DNA of 64,000 bases from Rubripirellula tenax (GCF_007860125.1 NZ_SJPW01000002.1:310001-374000); one strand, 5' to 3'; shown: positions 9,592-19,212, counted from the first letter of the stretch. The notes: generated from the sequence alone by a model not told the origin. Numbers and translations: made by a program.

Positions 9592-11708
9592 TCGATCGCC
9601 TCGGCGGATTGAGCTTGAACGGCCGTGATGGCCACGGTGTTGACGATGTCCGCAACGGTGCATCCGCGTGAAAGGTCGTTGACCGGTTTGCGAAGTCCTT
9701 GCAAGACCGGGCCGATTGCGACCGCGCCGGCCGATCGCTGGACCGCCTTGTACGTGTTGTTTCCGGTGTTCAAGTCGGGGAAGATGAAAACGGTTGCGCG
9801 TCCAGCGACTTCGCTTTGCGGCAACTTGGCGGCAGCGACGGATGGATCGATCGCCGCGTCGTACTGGACCGGACCTTCGATTGCCAAATCGGGTCGTCGA
9901 TTTCGCAGCATCGCCGTTGCTTCGCGTACGCGTTCGACATCCTCGCCATGTCCGCTTTCGCCGGTCGAGTACGACAGCATTGCGATCCGCGGATCGATAC
10001 CAAATTGTTTGGCCGTGTCGGCGCTGCTGCTGGCGATCTCGGCCAGTTCTTCGGCCGTCGGGTTGGGAATCACCGCACAGTCGCCATATACCAACACGCT
10101 GTGCTTCAAGCACATCAAGAACACACTGCTGACCACTTTCACGCCAGGCCGTGTCTTGATGAACTCGAACGCCGGACGAATCGTATTGGCGGTGGTATGA
10201 ATCGAACCCGATACCATCCCGCCCGCCAGACCCCGACGGACCATCATGGTGCCGAAGTAACTGACTTCCAACATCCGATCGCGAGCCACGTCCATCGTGA
10301 CGCCTTTGTGTTTGCGAAGTTGAAAATACTCTTCGGCAAATTCGTCACGCAGCGAACTGGTCGCCGGATCAATGATTTCGATTGACGTGCCCGACTCGGC
10401 CGGCGATGCCGGTAACGTGATTCCGATTTGGCTGGCCGTTGACCGGATCAAGGCCGGATCGCCCAACAGGACGATATCGGCGACGTCGCGCCGGCGCAGC
10501 ACGTCGACGGCCTGCAAGATGCGAGGCTCGTTGCCCTCGGGCAGTACAACGCGAACGCGTTTTTCGCGAGCCTTCTGGATCAACGAATACTCAAACAGCA
10601 GTGGAGTCACTTGAGCAGTACCGGGGGCTTTCAATCTCGCCGCCAGTTCATCGCCGTCGATGTGGCGTTGGAACAAACCGATCGCCGACTCGATTTTTCG
10701 CGGGGAAGCGACACTGATTTCTGCCTTGATCTTTGATGCCCGATTCGCCGCGGTGAATGTGTCGTCCGCGGTCGCCAAGATGGGCATGCCGCCCGAGACG
10801 CGAACCAATCGCTGGACGGCTTCGGGTGGATTCATTCCACCGGTCAACACGATGCCGGCCGGCGCGGGGCCGTCGGGGTGCATGCCTGAGAGCGCACAAC
10901 CGACGACGATGTCACTGCGATCGCCAGGAGTGATGACCAGACTGCCGGCATACAAACGTTCCAAGAAACTGGGCAACTGCATGGCCGCAACTTTCAACCG
11001 TGTGACTTCGCGGTCGAACGTTGACTCGTCGCCGCTGATGACGGTTGCGTCCAGACCGATCTGGATCTCTCGCAGCGTTGGTTGGCGCAGCAATGGTTCT
11101 TCGGGAAGCAGATACATCGGTGCCTGAATGTTCAGCTTGTCGCCCGCAAACGCCGCCACCATGGCTTGGCGGTCGTCGTCGCAAACTCGATTCACAACCG
11201 TTGCCAGCACTTGGGCGCCGTGATCGGACAACGAATCGTTGCCGATGTGAACCGATTGGACACAGTCTTCAATCGACTTGCCGTGTGCCGAGTAGACGGG
11301 CATCACCGCGCACCCCAGATTCAAAGCCAAGTCGGCGTTGAGTTCGAATTCCAGCTCTGGAGCTAGTCCTTGGAAGCTGGTGCCTTCAACGACGGCGAAG
11401 TCACCGCGCTGTTGAACGGCTTTGAATCGCTGCTGGACCCGTTGGATCAGTTCGTCGTAACGATCGTCGGCCAACAATTGGCGAGCTTCGGCGCGAGTCA
11501 CGCCAGCCATCTCGGGAGGTTCAGTCGTTAGGTGGTATCGCGCTCGCATCAATCGGATGCTTTGATCGTTGTCGGCGCTGTCGCGTACGATCGGGCGAAA
11601 AAAGACGACGCGATCAAAACGCCGCACCGCTAGCTCCATCACGCCTAACGCGATCATCCGCTTTCCGGTCGCGTTTTCGTTGGTCGCAAGGTACAGGCTA
11701 TCAGGCAT
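9588..11708 (-). CDS. pta: Phosphate acetyltransferase (long, three-domain form)
   Basis: A 706-residue phosphotransacetylase that converts acetyl-CoA and phosphate to acetyl phosphate and CoA. It is of the long type: an N-terminal BioD/P-loop-like domain (YLATNENATGKRMIALGVME...), a middle DRTGG-type domain (about residues 215-330) and a C-terminal catalytic PTA domain from about residue 380 (RVRVVLPEGNEPRILQAVDVL, then SYSTGESGHG, then VFIFPDLNTGNNTYKAVQRSAGA). The P-loop is not a canonical GxxxxGKS. It lies directly upstream of, and overlaps, ackA, so the two are translated together. No promoter was identified. Confidence 0.93.
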   Translation of the reverse strand: MPDSLYLATNENATGKRMIALGVMELAVRRFDRVVFFRPIVRDSADNDQSIRLMRARYHLTTEPPEMAGVTRAEARQLLADDRYDELIQRVQQRFKAVQQRGDFAVVEGTSFQGLAPELEFELNADLALNLGCAVMPVYSAHGKSIEDCVQSVHIGNDSLSDHGAQVLATVVNRVCDDDRQAMVAAFAGDKLNIQAPMYLLPEEPLLRQPTLREIQIGLDATVISGDESTFDREVTRLKVAAMQLPSFLERLYAGSLVITPGDRSDIVVGCALSGMHPDGPAPAGIVLTGGMNPPEAVQRLVRVSGGMPILATADDTFTAANRASKIKAEISVASPRKIESAIGLFQRHIDGDELAARLKAPGTAQVTPLLFEYSLIQKAREKRVRVVLPEGNEPRILQAVDVLRRRDVADIVLLGDPALIRSTASQIGITLPASPAESGTSIEIIDPATSSLRDEFAEEYFQLRKHKGVTMDVARDRMLEVSYFGTMMVRRGLAGGMVSGSIHTTANTIRPAFEFIKTRPGVKVVSSVFLMCLKHSVLVYGDCAVIPNPTAEELAEIASSSADTAKQFGIDPRIAMLSYSTGESGHGEDVERVREATAMLRNRRPDLAIEGPVQYDAAIDPSVAAAKLPQSEVAGRATVFIFPDLNTGNNTYKAVQRSAGAVAIGPVLQGLRKPVNDLSRGCTVADIVNTVAITAVQAQSAEAIE

Positions 11709-11772
11709 GATGCGGGTCTTGGCGCGAGTGTGTGAGGAAGCGCGGGTGAACGGGAAGCCGCGTTAGTCTACG

Positions 11773-11811
11773 AAAAAAGCCACGTCTCCGGACGAACCGA
11801 AGGCGTGGCTT
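11773..11811 (-). terminator. Intrinsic terminator of the DUF3467 gene
   Basis: Read on the minus strand, an 8-bp stem AAGCCACG/CGTGGCTT (arms at 11804-11811 and 11777-11784) is followed by a run of T (the A-run at 11773-11778 on the plus strand). It lies 27 bp after the stop of the DUF3467 gene and separates it from pta. Confidence 0.85.
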
Positions 11812-11837
11812 GAATGGTTCTGCGAGATCGTCGCAGC

Positions 11838-12233
11838 CTAGCTCTTCTTTTCTGCGTCCGCTTGTTGTTGCATCAATCCCGGACGGACCCGCTTGTTGAT
11901 GTCCGTTTCCAGAACGCCGAACACCGACTCGTGACGAGCGACCGACATTTGCAAGGCGGCCAGCAATCGCTTGGCGGTGAAGAAGTTCAGGATGATGCGC
12001 TGGTTGACTTGGATCGGGTCCTTTGGCACGCCGATCGGTTGCGGGTTCAAGCCGAAGTCGACGATCAGTTCTTCAGGCGAACCGGTCACGCGGCAAAAGT
12101 TCGCGTAGCAAGCGGCCGCGTTCTCGTCATTGACTTGAACTTGGACAGGTTGTTGAGCTTGCGTTTGAGCGCCAGCAGCCGGTGCGGCAGCGGCGGCGGG
12201 CTTGTCAGCTTCGGGGGTCTTGGCGTCGGCCAT
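11838..12233 (-). CDS. DUF3467 family protein
   Basis: A 131-residue cytoplasmic protein. The ATG at 12233 is chosen; the longer reading upstream has no family-like sequence. The first 35 residues are Ala/Pro/Gln-rich and probably disordered. The rest matches the DUF3467 pattern: YANFCRVTGSPEELIVDFGLNPQP, then an NQRIILNFFTAKRLLAALQMSVARHE block. This family is small and widespread and has no assigned function; planctomycete genomes commonly carry it. It stands as a single-gene unit with its own terminator and a 287-bp upstream space. Confidence 0.8.
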   Translation of the reverse strand: MADAKTPEADKPAAAAAPAAGAQTQAQQPVQVQVNDENAAACYANFCRVTGSPEELIVDFGLNPQPIGVPKDPIQVNQRIILNFFTAKRLLAALQMSVARHESVFGVLETDINKRVRPGLMQQQADAEKKS

Positions 12234-12520
12234 CAGTGGTTTCTCCGAAATTAAATAGAGTGAGGTGAATGTTTCTGTCGGTCCACTGCAACGTGCAGTC
12301 GATGATAAAAACGCTCGAAAGGTTGTTCGGGGCGAGTAAAGGTCATCTGATGTGCTGCCCGCAAAAAGCACCTTGCCTCAGCCGGCGACGCAATCGTCAC
12401 GACGAATATCGTAACGAAGGACGCGATTGACTGGGACGTAAGACGACCGTGTTCAGGTTTTAAAATTTGATGAATTGCCCCCGCCGTGGTAAACCACGAA
12501 GGCTGGACAAGTTCGAAGCA

Positions 12521-14758
12521 TCACAGTTCAAAGTTAAAGGTTTGTGCGATCACTCTCCATAAACGATTGCCAAGCGACATCGGATCGACATGGATCTTTG
12601 CCGAACCCCGATATCCTGGACGCATCATGATATCGCCGGACTCCAACGGAACCCTGGCTTGGTAAGAGACACTTCGCGGTTTGATTTGTCCGGTTGCCGG
12701 GTCGATCTCGGTTTGCAAGTCGCCGCCGGTCTGGCTGGACATGGAAACGGAGGTCGAATCGATCGGTTCATTTGATTTTTCAGTAATGACGCCGCTGAAG
12801 GTTTCCAATCGCAATGCGTCCAATTTCATATCAACGGTCTGACCTTCGCGGACCATTTGCACGTCACCTTGATCAATGATCAGCACGGCTTCGTGCGCAT
12901 CCGGTTTGCCGATTTCGCAAATCACGTCATCCGCTGTCAACAGCGCTCCACGATTCTCGGATTCGAGCGGCGATCCGACCCAGCCCGGCAAGCGTCCGTC
13001 GGGTGATTTTTGCGGCTCGCGAATCGGCGGGGGAATGATGTATCCGTCGCGTTTGGCGCGGACGGTTAAGCGATCGATTTCCTCTTGAGTCTTTGCTTTC
13101 AACTGTTGGATCGAATCGAGCAGTTCGATTTGAGTATCGATCTGGGCCTTGAGCGCCTGGTCTTCACGGCTGCGGGCCGACATGTTTTCCAACCGTACCC
13201 GCGAGAGGACTTCTTCGCCCTTCAAATCGGCCAAGCGAATTTCCAGTTCCGGATTCTTCAGCACCGCGATCGGGTCACCCGGCGCAACCATCGCGTTGGG
13301 CTGGATGGTCCAGTCAATCCGGCCGGGCACGCCGGCGTAAACGGCCCCGGCTTGGCTGGGACGAACTTCGAACGCGCAATCGATGTGGTGTGGCAACGGG
13401 ATGTAGCACACACCCGCGATCACGGCGGCGGCGATCGCCAGAGTCGGCAATAGACGTGAACGCTTCACTTTCGCGAGTCTCCCAGGAGTGCGACAGAATT
13501 TCCAAGTTTGAATGAACGGCTGGGCCACCAAGCCAAAGAAGCCGACGACGGCGACCATCCGGCCGATCGCCTGCAACCCATAGGGCTCAAGCACTTTGAT
13601 GACGAACCAACAGATCGAGAACACGACCACCCAGCGATAAATGACGCTGGCGATGGTGAACAGCCCGAACAACAACCGGCCTCGTGTTGGCAAGAACGGA
13701 TCGTCTTGCAGTTCCAAGCCCAAGCAGGTTTGTTGGAACCAACGCTTCAGCACTTCGGTGCTCTTTTGGCGTAGGTTCGGGATCTCGAGCGCGTCCATCA
13801 GGATGTAGTAGCCGTCGAACCGCAACAACGGGTTGCCGTTGACAAGCACCGTGCTGACGACGTTCAAAAACATCATGTTCAAGCACAGATCATTGATCGT
13901 CGTCCCCGATTCGGTGAACCACCAAACATAGGCCGCGATCGACGCCAGAATCATTTCGACATAGATTCCCGCCGCACCGATCCAAACACGCTTCCACTTG
14001 TTGGGCAGCATCCATGAATCGGAAACGTTGCAATACAGGCACGGCGTGAACACCAGCAACATGAAGCCGATTTCGTGGCATTCACCGCCGAACTTCTTAC
14101 ACGACAATCCGTGTCCGAATTCGTGAAGGACTTTGACGATGCCCATCGTGGCCGCCAAAATCAACCAACGATCGGCCGCAAAGAACTGCTGGAATGTCGG
14201 CAACTTCGCGTAAACGGTCTCGTACTGGCTGGCCAGTAAAAGTGCGGACGAGAAGATCAGCATCAGGAAGAAGATCAGTGCCGGAACGGTGAAGATCCAT
14301 CCGAACGGCTTGATCATCCAGTTCAGGATTCGCTCGGGGTCAAAGCCGCGATAGCGAAGGGCAAAGACGTTGGCAAACTTGCCCATCACTTCTTTGTTCT
14401 TCTTCTTGCGTCCGCGTTCGCGAAGCGCCTTGCCTTGACCGGGCGAATTGCTGATCACCAAACCGCTGCGGTGCAGCATGCCGATGAATTGTTGCAAGTC
14501 ACCGAAGGTGATTTTCTGAGGTGCGAACCGTTGTTCGAACCCGTCTTTGATTTGTTGCAGCGAAACGTGCCCGTCCAACATGTTCAAGATGTAGTACTCT
14601 TCGTCGTGAAAACGAAAGTACTGCAAGCCGACCGGCTCCTTGACGACCCAATAGCCCGTACCCTGATACCGTTGGCGATTAGCCGACAGATCGGGGCGTT
14701 TTCGGACCGTCAGCGGTCGCGATGAACTGCTGACGAGGGATTCGGCGAGTGTTGGCAC
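12521..14758 (-). CDS. PqqD-like / M50 zinc metalloprotease / HlyD-type fusion membrane protein
   Basis: A 745-residue integral membrane protein, last gene of a three-gene operon. Residues about 20-110 resemble a PqqD-type peptide-chaperone domain (YWVVKEPVGLQYFRFHDEEYYILNMLDG). A membrane domain follows with the M50 site-2-protease zinc motif HEFGH near residue 212 and the second metal block NPLLRFDGYYILMDALE. The C-terminal third is a HlyD/biotinyl-lipoyl adaptor (VYAGVPGRIDWTIQPNAMVAPGDPI, coiled coil, then VQMVREGQTVDMKLDAL). Known relatives sit with HlyD partners in planctomycetes and are thought to serve export or peptide maturation. The substrate is unknown. Confidence 0.82.
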   Translation of the reverse strand: MPTLAESLVSSSSRPLTVRKRPDLSANRQRYQGTGYWVVKEPVGLQYFRFHDEEYYILNMLDGHVSLQQIKDGFEQRFAPQKITFGDLQQFIGMLHRSGLVISNSPGQGKALRERGRKKKNKEVMGKFANVFALRYRGFDPERILNWMIKPFGWIFTVPALIFFLMLIFSSALLLASQYETVYAKLPTFQQFFAADRWLILAATMGIVKVLHEFGHGLSCKKFGGECHEIGFMLLVFTPCLYCNVSDSWMLPNKWKRVWIGAAGIYVEMILASIAAYVWWFTESGTTINDLCLNMMFLNVVSTVLVNGNPLLRFDGYYILMDALEIPNLRQKSTEVLKRWFQQTCLGLELQDDPFLPTRGRLLFGLFTIASVIYRWVVVFSICWFVIKVLEPYGLQAIGRMVAVVGFFGLVAQPFIQTWKFCRTPGRLAKVKRSRLLPTLAIAAAVIAGVCYIPLPHHIDCAFEVRPSQAGAVYAGVPGRIDWTIQPNAMVAPGDPIAVLKNPELEIRLADLKGEEVLSRVRLENMSARSREDQALKAQIDTQIELLDSIQQLKAKTQEEIDRLTVRAKRDGYIIPPPIREPQKSPDGRLPGWVGSPLESENRGALLTADDVICEIGKPDAHEAVLIIDQGDVQMVREGQTVDMKLDALRLETFSGVITEKSNEPIDSTSVSMSSQTGGDLQTEIDPATGQIKPRSVSYQARVPLESGDIMMRPGYRGSAKIHVDPMSLGNRLWRVIAQTFNFEL

Positions 14759-14869
14759 AGGGAGTAGGTTTCAGGCTACAGGGAACAGGTTTCAGGAAAA
14801 AGCGGCGGAAGAAGAACGATCACAAGCGGGCGGGTCATGGCTGATACCTGACGCCTGTAACCTACCTCC

Positions 14870-15772
14870 CTATTTGATGACCATTTCGGCTCGCATGCCG
14901 GGTTTGAATTTCCAGTCGTTGCCGACTTTTTCGTTCTGGATTTCGACCCACACTCGGTAACGATTGTTCAGGTCGATTTCCATGCTGACGAAACCGAGCG
15001 TGCCGCTGATGCGGGTGCCGTCATTGGCTTGGTTGTAGATCAGCACTTCCACCGGCGCGCCTTTGATCACGCGTCCCGCGTAACGCAGCGCGTCGATGTC
15101 TCCTTCGACGCGAAGAATGTCCATTTGAATCAACGAAGCCATCGGCGTACCGGGCTGGACCCATTGGCCTTGTTGGGCCAATCGTGTTTCAACAATGCCG
15201 GTATAGGGGGCCGTGACCGAACGCTTGGTGAGTTCTTTTTCGGCCATTTCAAGTTCGGTGCGTTTGCCGATCATCTTGACCTGCGCGACCTTCTGTTCCA
15301 TTTCGGCCAATTCGATACGAAGCTCTTGCCGGCCGGCTTCCAGTCGTTTCTTTTCCATTTCCCAATAGGGGATCGCGCCTTCTTTGCGAAGCTCTTCAAA
15401 CGACTTCGCTTCGGCGGCAGCGACCTTGGCGGCTTCGCGAGCGTCACGAAGGTTTACGTCATTGGACGCGGTCAAAATCGCTTCCTTCTCTTCTGCCTTT
15501 TTCAGATCAACGGCAAGTGCGGCCATGTCGTCTTCGATGACCGCCATCACGTTGCCTTTTTCGATTTCGTCGCCTTCTTCGAATCTCAACTCTTCCAATA
15601 ACCCTTCGGCGGTTGCCGGCACATCCACTTTGTTGATGTACTGGACCATGCAATTCTCGGCATTGATCTGGTTAGGCAGATCTTGCGTCGATTGTTGGGC
15701 GGTCAACTGCTGAGGGGCGGCGTGCGACACCATCGCGGTAACAGCGAAACAGAATAGGAGCGTCAATCGCAT
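14870..15772 (-). CDS. HlyD-family periplasmic adaptor protein
   Basis: A 300-residue secreted membrane-fusion protein. The ATG at 15772 gives a good signal peptide (RLTLLFCFAVTAMVSHA); 32 codons further upstream remain open but would spoil it. The barrel-sandwich halves are seen around VDVPATAEGLLEELRFEEGDEIEKGNVMAVI and SVTAPYTGIVETRLAQQGQWVQPGTPM, separated by an Ala/Glu/Lys-rich coiled-coil hairpin (about residues 85-170). It lies between the GAF-HlyD gene and the M50 fusion gene on the same strand and probably forms one envelope complex with them. Confidence 0.85.
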   Translation of the reverse strand: MRLTLLFCFAVTAMVSHAAPQQLTAQQSTQDLPNQINAENCMVQYINKVDVPATAEGLLEELRFEEGDEIEKGNVMAVIEDDMAALAVDLKKAEEKEAILTASNDVNLRDAREAAKVAAAEAKSFEELRKEGAIPYWEMEKKRLEAGRQELRIELAEMEQKVAQVKMIGKRTELEMAEKELTKRSVTAPYTGIVETRLAQQGQWVQPGTPMASLIQMDILRVEGDIDALRYAGRVIKGAPVEVLIYNQANDGTRISGTLGFVSMEIDLNNRYRVWVEIQNEKVGNDWKFKPGMRAEMVIK

Positions 15773-15812
15773 GGGGAGAACTCGATGAGACGTTGTTGAG
15801 AAGCTTGGACGA

Positions 15813-17876
15813 CTAGAAGAAAAACTTGTAACACCACTCGAAAATTTCATGGAAGAACACAAATCCACTGGATCGACGACCGCAGTAAACTTTGGCGATC
15901 ACCTTCGCACCCGGACGTGGGCTCAGCTCGCGAAGCGGCTCTTGTTCTGGCACGGCTCGCATCTTGATGATCGCGCCGTGTTCTTCGTTGGCTTCGGCAC
16001 GCGTCGAAATCGTGTTGACAGGCATCACCGCGTCGAGCGGTTTGTCGGGGTCAGTCGCCAAGATGTACGACACTTTCAGCGTCGAATCGGGTTGGTTGAG
16101 TTTGTTCGCGGCGACGTATTGGTCGAGATGGCCTTCGCGTTTCTCGGGCAGGTCCAATTCCAAATACATCGGTTGAGTCAAGTCGGCGACTTCCAACAAC
16201 ACTTGCCCAGTCATGATCGGACGACTGCGAAGCATCTTTTCGACGTCCCAAGAAACGACCACACCGTCGATCGGCGAACGGATGACCAAATCCTTTTGGC
16301 GTTCTTCTTGAAGTTTCAATTTGTCCAGCAGCACGCGGTGCTTGACTTTCAATTCGTTCTGCTCGGCCTCGAGCGCCCGTTTCTCTGACGCATCAAGTTG
16401 TCGCCGTAGTCCAAGTTGGCCCTCGACGCGAGTCTGTTCAGCGAGCGCCGTCAAAATCTGACCGCGAATTTCGGTCAGCTGGACTTCCATTTCGGGGTTT
16501 CGCAGCACGACCAGGATCTCGTCCTTAGCGACCGCCTGGTTGTGGTCGGCTCGCACTTCGATGACTTCGCCATCGATCGGCGCGAACACTTCGCGGCGAA
16601 CTTCCGGCTTCAAGGTTCCTTCGGCTTCCAGGTTGAAGTCTTTGGGGACGAAAACCAATCCGGCGGCAACCAAGCCGATTGCGGCGATCGCCGCGAGTGT
16701 CTTCGGCAGCGTGCGGGCGCGGATGATCCACGTCGCGTGGCCGAGTGTCCGCCAAAGCGGCATCAAGAACAGATTCGTGTGGGCACGCGAATTGGCGATC
16801 GCGCGAGTGCCGTGTTCGTAAACCAGATCAACGCGGGCTTTATATATTTCCGGCGGGATATCGCTTTCGATTTGTTCGACGATCAGTGCACCGATGACTT
16901 CACCGCGGTGGGCGTTGTCGCGATCGATGGTGCCCGCCGCGCCGGCTTCTTCGCCCATGCCCAGCTTGCGTTCGGGTTCGCGAAGCGGAAGCACAACGAT
17001 GTTTCGTCCGTACGATTCGTCGACATAGTCCTCCAGGGCCTCTTCGATTTGAGGCGGCAGGTCTTCGGTCGACCCGTCGTGCCACAGCGGTTCGCCGGCC
17101 GCGACGACGCGCGTGGCTAAGTTGTTCAGCGCCGTAACGATGTTGGAACGGTTTTCGATCGTGTCCTGGCCGCTGATCGCTTGCACGACGCACTTACGAC
17201 CTTTTTTGATCGCCACACTGACGCGGTCGCAACCGATCAAACGCCGGCCTTCGTTAGCAACGATGTAACACGTTTCTTTCAAGTCGAGCGATTCGTGCGA
17301 AGCGCGGGCGAACGAGTCAGCTTGTTGCCAAAGGACTTGGCGATCACCGAGCTTTCGCAGTTTCTGGCCCCGCAACCACTCGGCTGCCAGATCGCACATC
17401 TGTTGCAAGAACCGCAGATAGCCGCGTTGGGTGTCGGGAGCCGTGTCGGGGCGTTGGAAAATTTCGATCAATCCGTCGTGCTGGCCTTCGTGCTTGAGCG
17501 CACCGAGCACCAACAGATAGCGTGTCGGGTTGCCTTCGGCGTCGCCGTCGGTCGTACCCGAATAGGGCGGAACCAGCAGCGATTGGCCGCTGTTGGCGAC
17601 CCGCTGTAGCAACCGGGTATGGCGATTGGCGTCATCGGAATCGTCGCCCAAGATCGCCGGCTCGGCGTTGATTTGGTATTGAAGCCGCAATTGCCGGTCT
17701 TCGTCGAGCAGCCAAATCGCACCGCCGGCTGCCGCAAGCGCCGTGATGATGCGCGACAGCAGTTCGGAATAGAACTCTTCGGCCGTCGCGCCGCTTTTGG
17801 CGAGCGCGGCGATTTCATTGACCAGCCCTCGGATCTGGGCTTTCGTTTCTTCGACGGTTTGCTGGTTGACCGACAT
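15813..17876 (-). CDS. GAF-domain / HlyD-type adaptor fusion membrane protein
   Basis: A 687-residue protein, first gene of the export operon. The N-terminal half contains two GAF-like sensory regions (AALAAAGGAIWLLDEDRQLRLQYQ near residue 50, and CYIVANEGRRLIGCDRVSVAIKKG near residue 205). One membrane segment (AAIAAIGLVAAGLVFVP, about residues 390-410) follows. The rest is a HlyD adaptor: APIDGEVIEVRADHNQAVAKDEILVVL, a coiled coil, IRSPIDGVVVSWDVEKMLRSRPIMTGQVLL. The layout suggests a cytoplasmic sensor joined to a periplasmic adaptor. It is a recurring planctomycete arrangement with an M50 partner. No ligand is evident. Confidence 0.82.
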   Translation of the reverse strand: MSVNQQTVEETKAQIRGLVNEIAALAKSGATAEEFYSELLSRIITALAAAGGAIWLLDEDRQLRLQYQINAEPAILGDDSDDANRHTRLLQRVANSGQSLLVPPYSGTTDGDAEGNPTRYLLVLGALKHEGQHDGLIEIFQRPDTAPDTQRGYLRFLQQMCDLAAEWLRGQKLRKLGDRQVLWQQADSFARASHESLDLKETCYIVANEGRRLIGCDRVSVAIKKGRKCVVQAISGQDTIENRSNIVTALNNLATRVVAAGEPLWHDGSTEDLPPQIEEALEDYVDESYGRNIVVLPLREPERKLGMGEEAGAAGTIDRDNAHRGEVIGALIVEQIESDIPPEIYKARVDLVYEHGTRAIANSRAHTNLFLMPLWRTLGHATWIIRARTLPKTLAAIAAIGLVAAGLVFVPKDFNLEAEGTLKPEVRREVFAPIDGEVIEVRADHNQAVAKDEILVVLRNPEMEVQLTEIRGQILTALAEQTRVEGQLGLRRQLDASEKRALEAEQNELKVKHRVLLDKLKLQEERQKDLVIRSPIDGVVVSWDVEKMLRSRPIMTGQVLLEVADLTQPMYLELDLPEKREGHLDQYVAANKLNQPDSTLKVSYILATDPDKPLDAVMPVNTISTRAEANEEHGAIIKMRAVPEQEPLRELSPRPGAKVIAKVYCGRRSSGFVFFHEIFEWCYKFFF

Positions 17877-18184
17877 GGGCGATGAGTTTGGCTGGGGGTC
17901 CGAATTTCAGAGCCGGATGGCACCTTCAGAGCGACACTACTGAATCGCCGCGTTTATCGCCACGTTGACCTTGACGATAAGTGGGGAAAGTCCAGGTGGC
18001 ATGACCGAGACTGCGGATTTTGGGGACTGGATGCCGTGTTGCGTTTTCGCCACGCCCCAAAAAACAGACTCGACTCTGGACACTTTATACAAATCGTATA
18101 AACTCGTCTAGAGTCGTCGCGAACTTTCTTGCCCTACACAAGACGCGGCGTTTTTCTTTTGAATTCGAGCCACCGGAAAACTGG
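17877..18184. other. Divergent intergenic region of the export operon
   Basis: About 308 bp separate the GAF-HlyD gene (minus) from the 135-residue hypothetical gene (plus). No gene is seen. It holds the palindrome at 18071-18116 described separately; promoters for both sides are expected here but none is clear enough to place. Confidence 0.6.
18071..18116. promoter_or_regulatory. Nested palindrome, candidate operator
   Basis: An outer pair CGACTCT (18071-18077) / AGAGTCG (18110-18116) encloses an inner perfect pair TTTATAC (18084-18090) / GTATAAA (18096-18102) around AAATC. The bases between outer and inner pairs also largely match, giving an imperfect 20-bp two-fold symmetry. The inner part is much richer in A and T than its surroundings. 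It may bind a dimeric regulator, or form a hairpin in the leader of the downstream gene. Confidence 0.45.
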
Positions 18185-18592
18185 ATGCCGACGCCCCCGC
18201 CGCACGCCAACGAGTCTCACCCGGCGCTCGCGGACTTGGACCAGGAACTGAACCGACTGCAGCGAGCGATCCGTTTGGCGATCCAGAACCAGTTGGCCAA
18301 ATTGACCGGCCAATCATTGGGGTCACTGCGGGAAAACCAAGATCTGGCCGACTCGATTCACCGATTGCTGGACAGCCACGGGCTGCGGATTCAGTGCATC
18401 GAATGCGGTCACCCGGCCATCTTGCGAGTCTCGCCACGATCGGGAACGGCATCCGGGGCGTTCGTATTCGACCACAGCATCGACGGTCGCCGCACCTTCC
18501 ACGGTGGAAAAGGGACCGTGCCGGAGATCCGGTTGGTCGCCAAGCCGCCTCGCAAAAAAGCCGATCCACCCCGGAAGGCAACCGCGGGCTGA
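18185..18592 (+). CDS. Hypothetical protein, conserved-looking, 135 residues
   Basis: Not recognised. The ATG at 18185 is chosen because the preceding 55 codons overlap the palindrome and carry no protein-like pattern. The N-terminal part is helical (ALADLDQELNRLQRAIRLAIQNQLAKL), followed by a region with a Cys pair CIECG that may begin a small metal-binding or beta-rich fold, and a basic tail (PPRKKADPPRKATAG). It is 18 bp upstream of a DinB-like gene and may share its transcript. Confidence 0.55.
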   Translation: MPTPPPHANESHPALADLDQELNRLQRAIRLAIQNQLAKLTGQSLGSLRENQDLADSIHRLLDSHGLRIQCIECGHPAILRVSPRSGTASGAFVFDHSIDGRRTFHGGKGTVPEIRLVAKPPRKKADPPRKATAG

Positions 18593-18610
18593 AATCGCTA
18601 TCATCGCGGC

Positions 18611-19147
18611 ATGAACACGCCACCACTGCCCACTGCCGAGACCGCGCCCGCCATGCTGGCCGCGGCGATCGGACAGATCGAATTTGCTCGACGCTACACC
18701 CTCGAACTTCTCGACGCGACGCCTCGCGAGCGATGGTTCGACATGCCCGATGGCCTGCCCACGAATATCGCTTGGCAAGTCGGCCACCTGACGGTCAGCC
18801 AGTACGGCTTGTTGTTGTTTCGAATCCGCGGTCGCGAGCCCGACGATCTGGAATTGATCCCGGGCAAGTTTCGCAAAGCGTATGGGCGCGGGTCCGTGCC
18901 CAACAAAGATCCGTCGGGTCAATTCAGTCCCGACGAATTGCTGCAGCGCATGGCGCGCGTTTATCAATTGGCGACGGACCAGTTGGCGACGGTCGATGTG
19001 GCAACGCTGCTGGAACCGGTCGACATGCCCTATGCCGCGTTCCCAAACAAGCTGGGCGCGATCTTGTTCTGTCCAATGCACGAACAGATTCACTGCGGGC
19101 ACATTGGCATGTTACGTCGCGGCCTGGGGTTAGATCCGGTTCGCTAA
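18611..19147 (+). CDS. DinB-like four-helix-bundle protein
   Basis: A 178-residue protein of the DinB/YfiT-like superfamily, which bind a metal through three His residues and often act as thiol-dependent transferases. The first helix is followed by NIAWQVGHLTVSQYG (first His) and the last helix holds the pair HEQIHCGHIGMLRRGLGL, matching the HxxxH metal site. DinB proteins are not DNA polymerases despite the name. The substrate, possibly a low-molecular-weight thiol adduct, cannot be told from the sequence. Confidence 0.75.
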   Translation: MNTPPLPTAETAPAMLAAAIGQIEFARRYTLELLDATPRERWFDMPDGLPTNIAWQVGHLTVSQYGLLLFRIRGREPDDLELIPGKFRKAYGRGSVPNKDPSGQFSPDELLQRMARVYQLATDQLATVDVATLLEPVDMPYAAFPNKLGAILFCPMHEQIHCGHIGMLRRGLGLDPVR

Positions 19148-19212
19148 CGCACCGTATGGCCATGCATTTTCATTGCTATCAATCTTTCATTGCTAACGAA
19201 TAGAAGTACCTT

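Noticed and set aside
8455-10113. 552-residue version of acetate kinase
   Set aside because: The extra N-terminal part is antiparallel-free shadow of pta in another frame; the ATGA overlap fixes the start at 9591.
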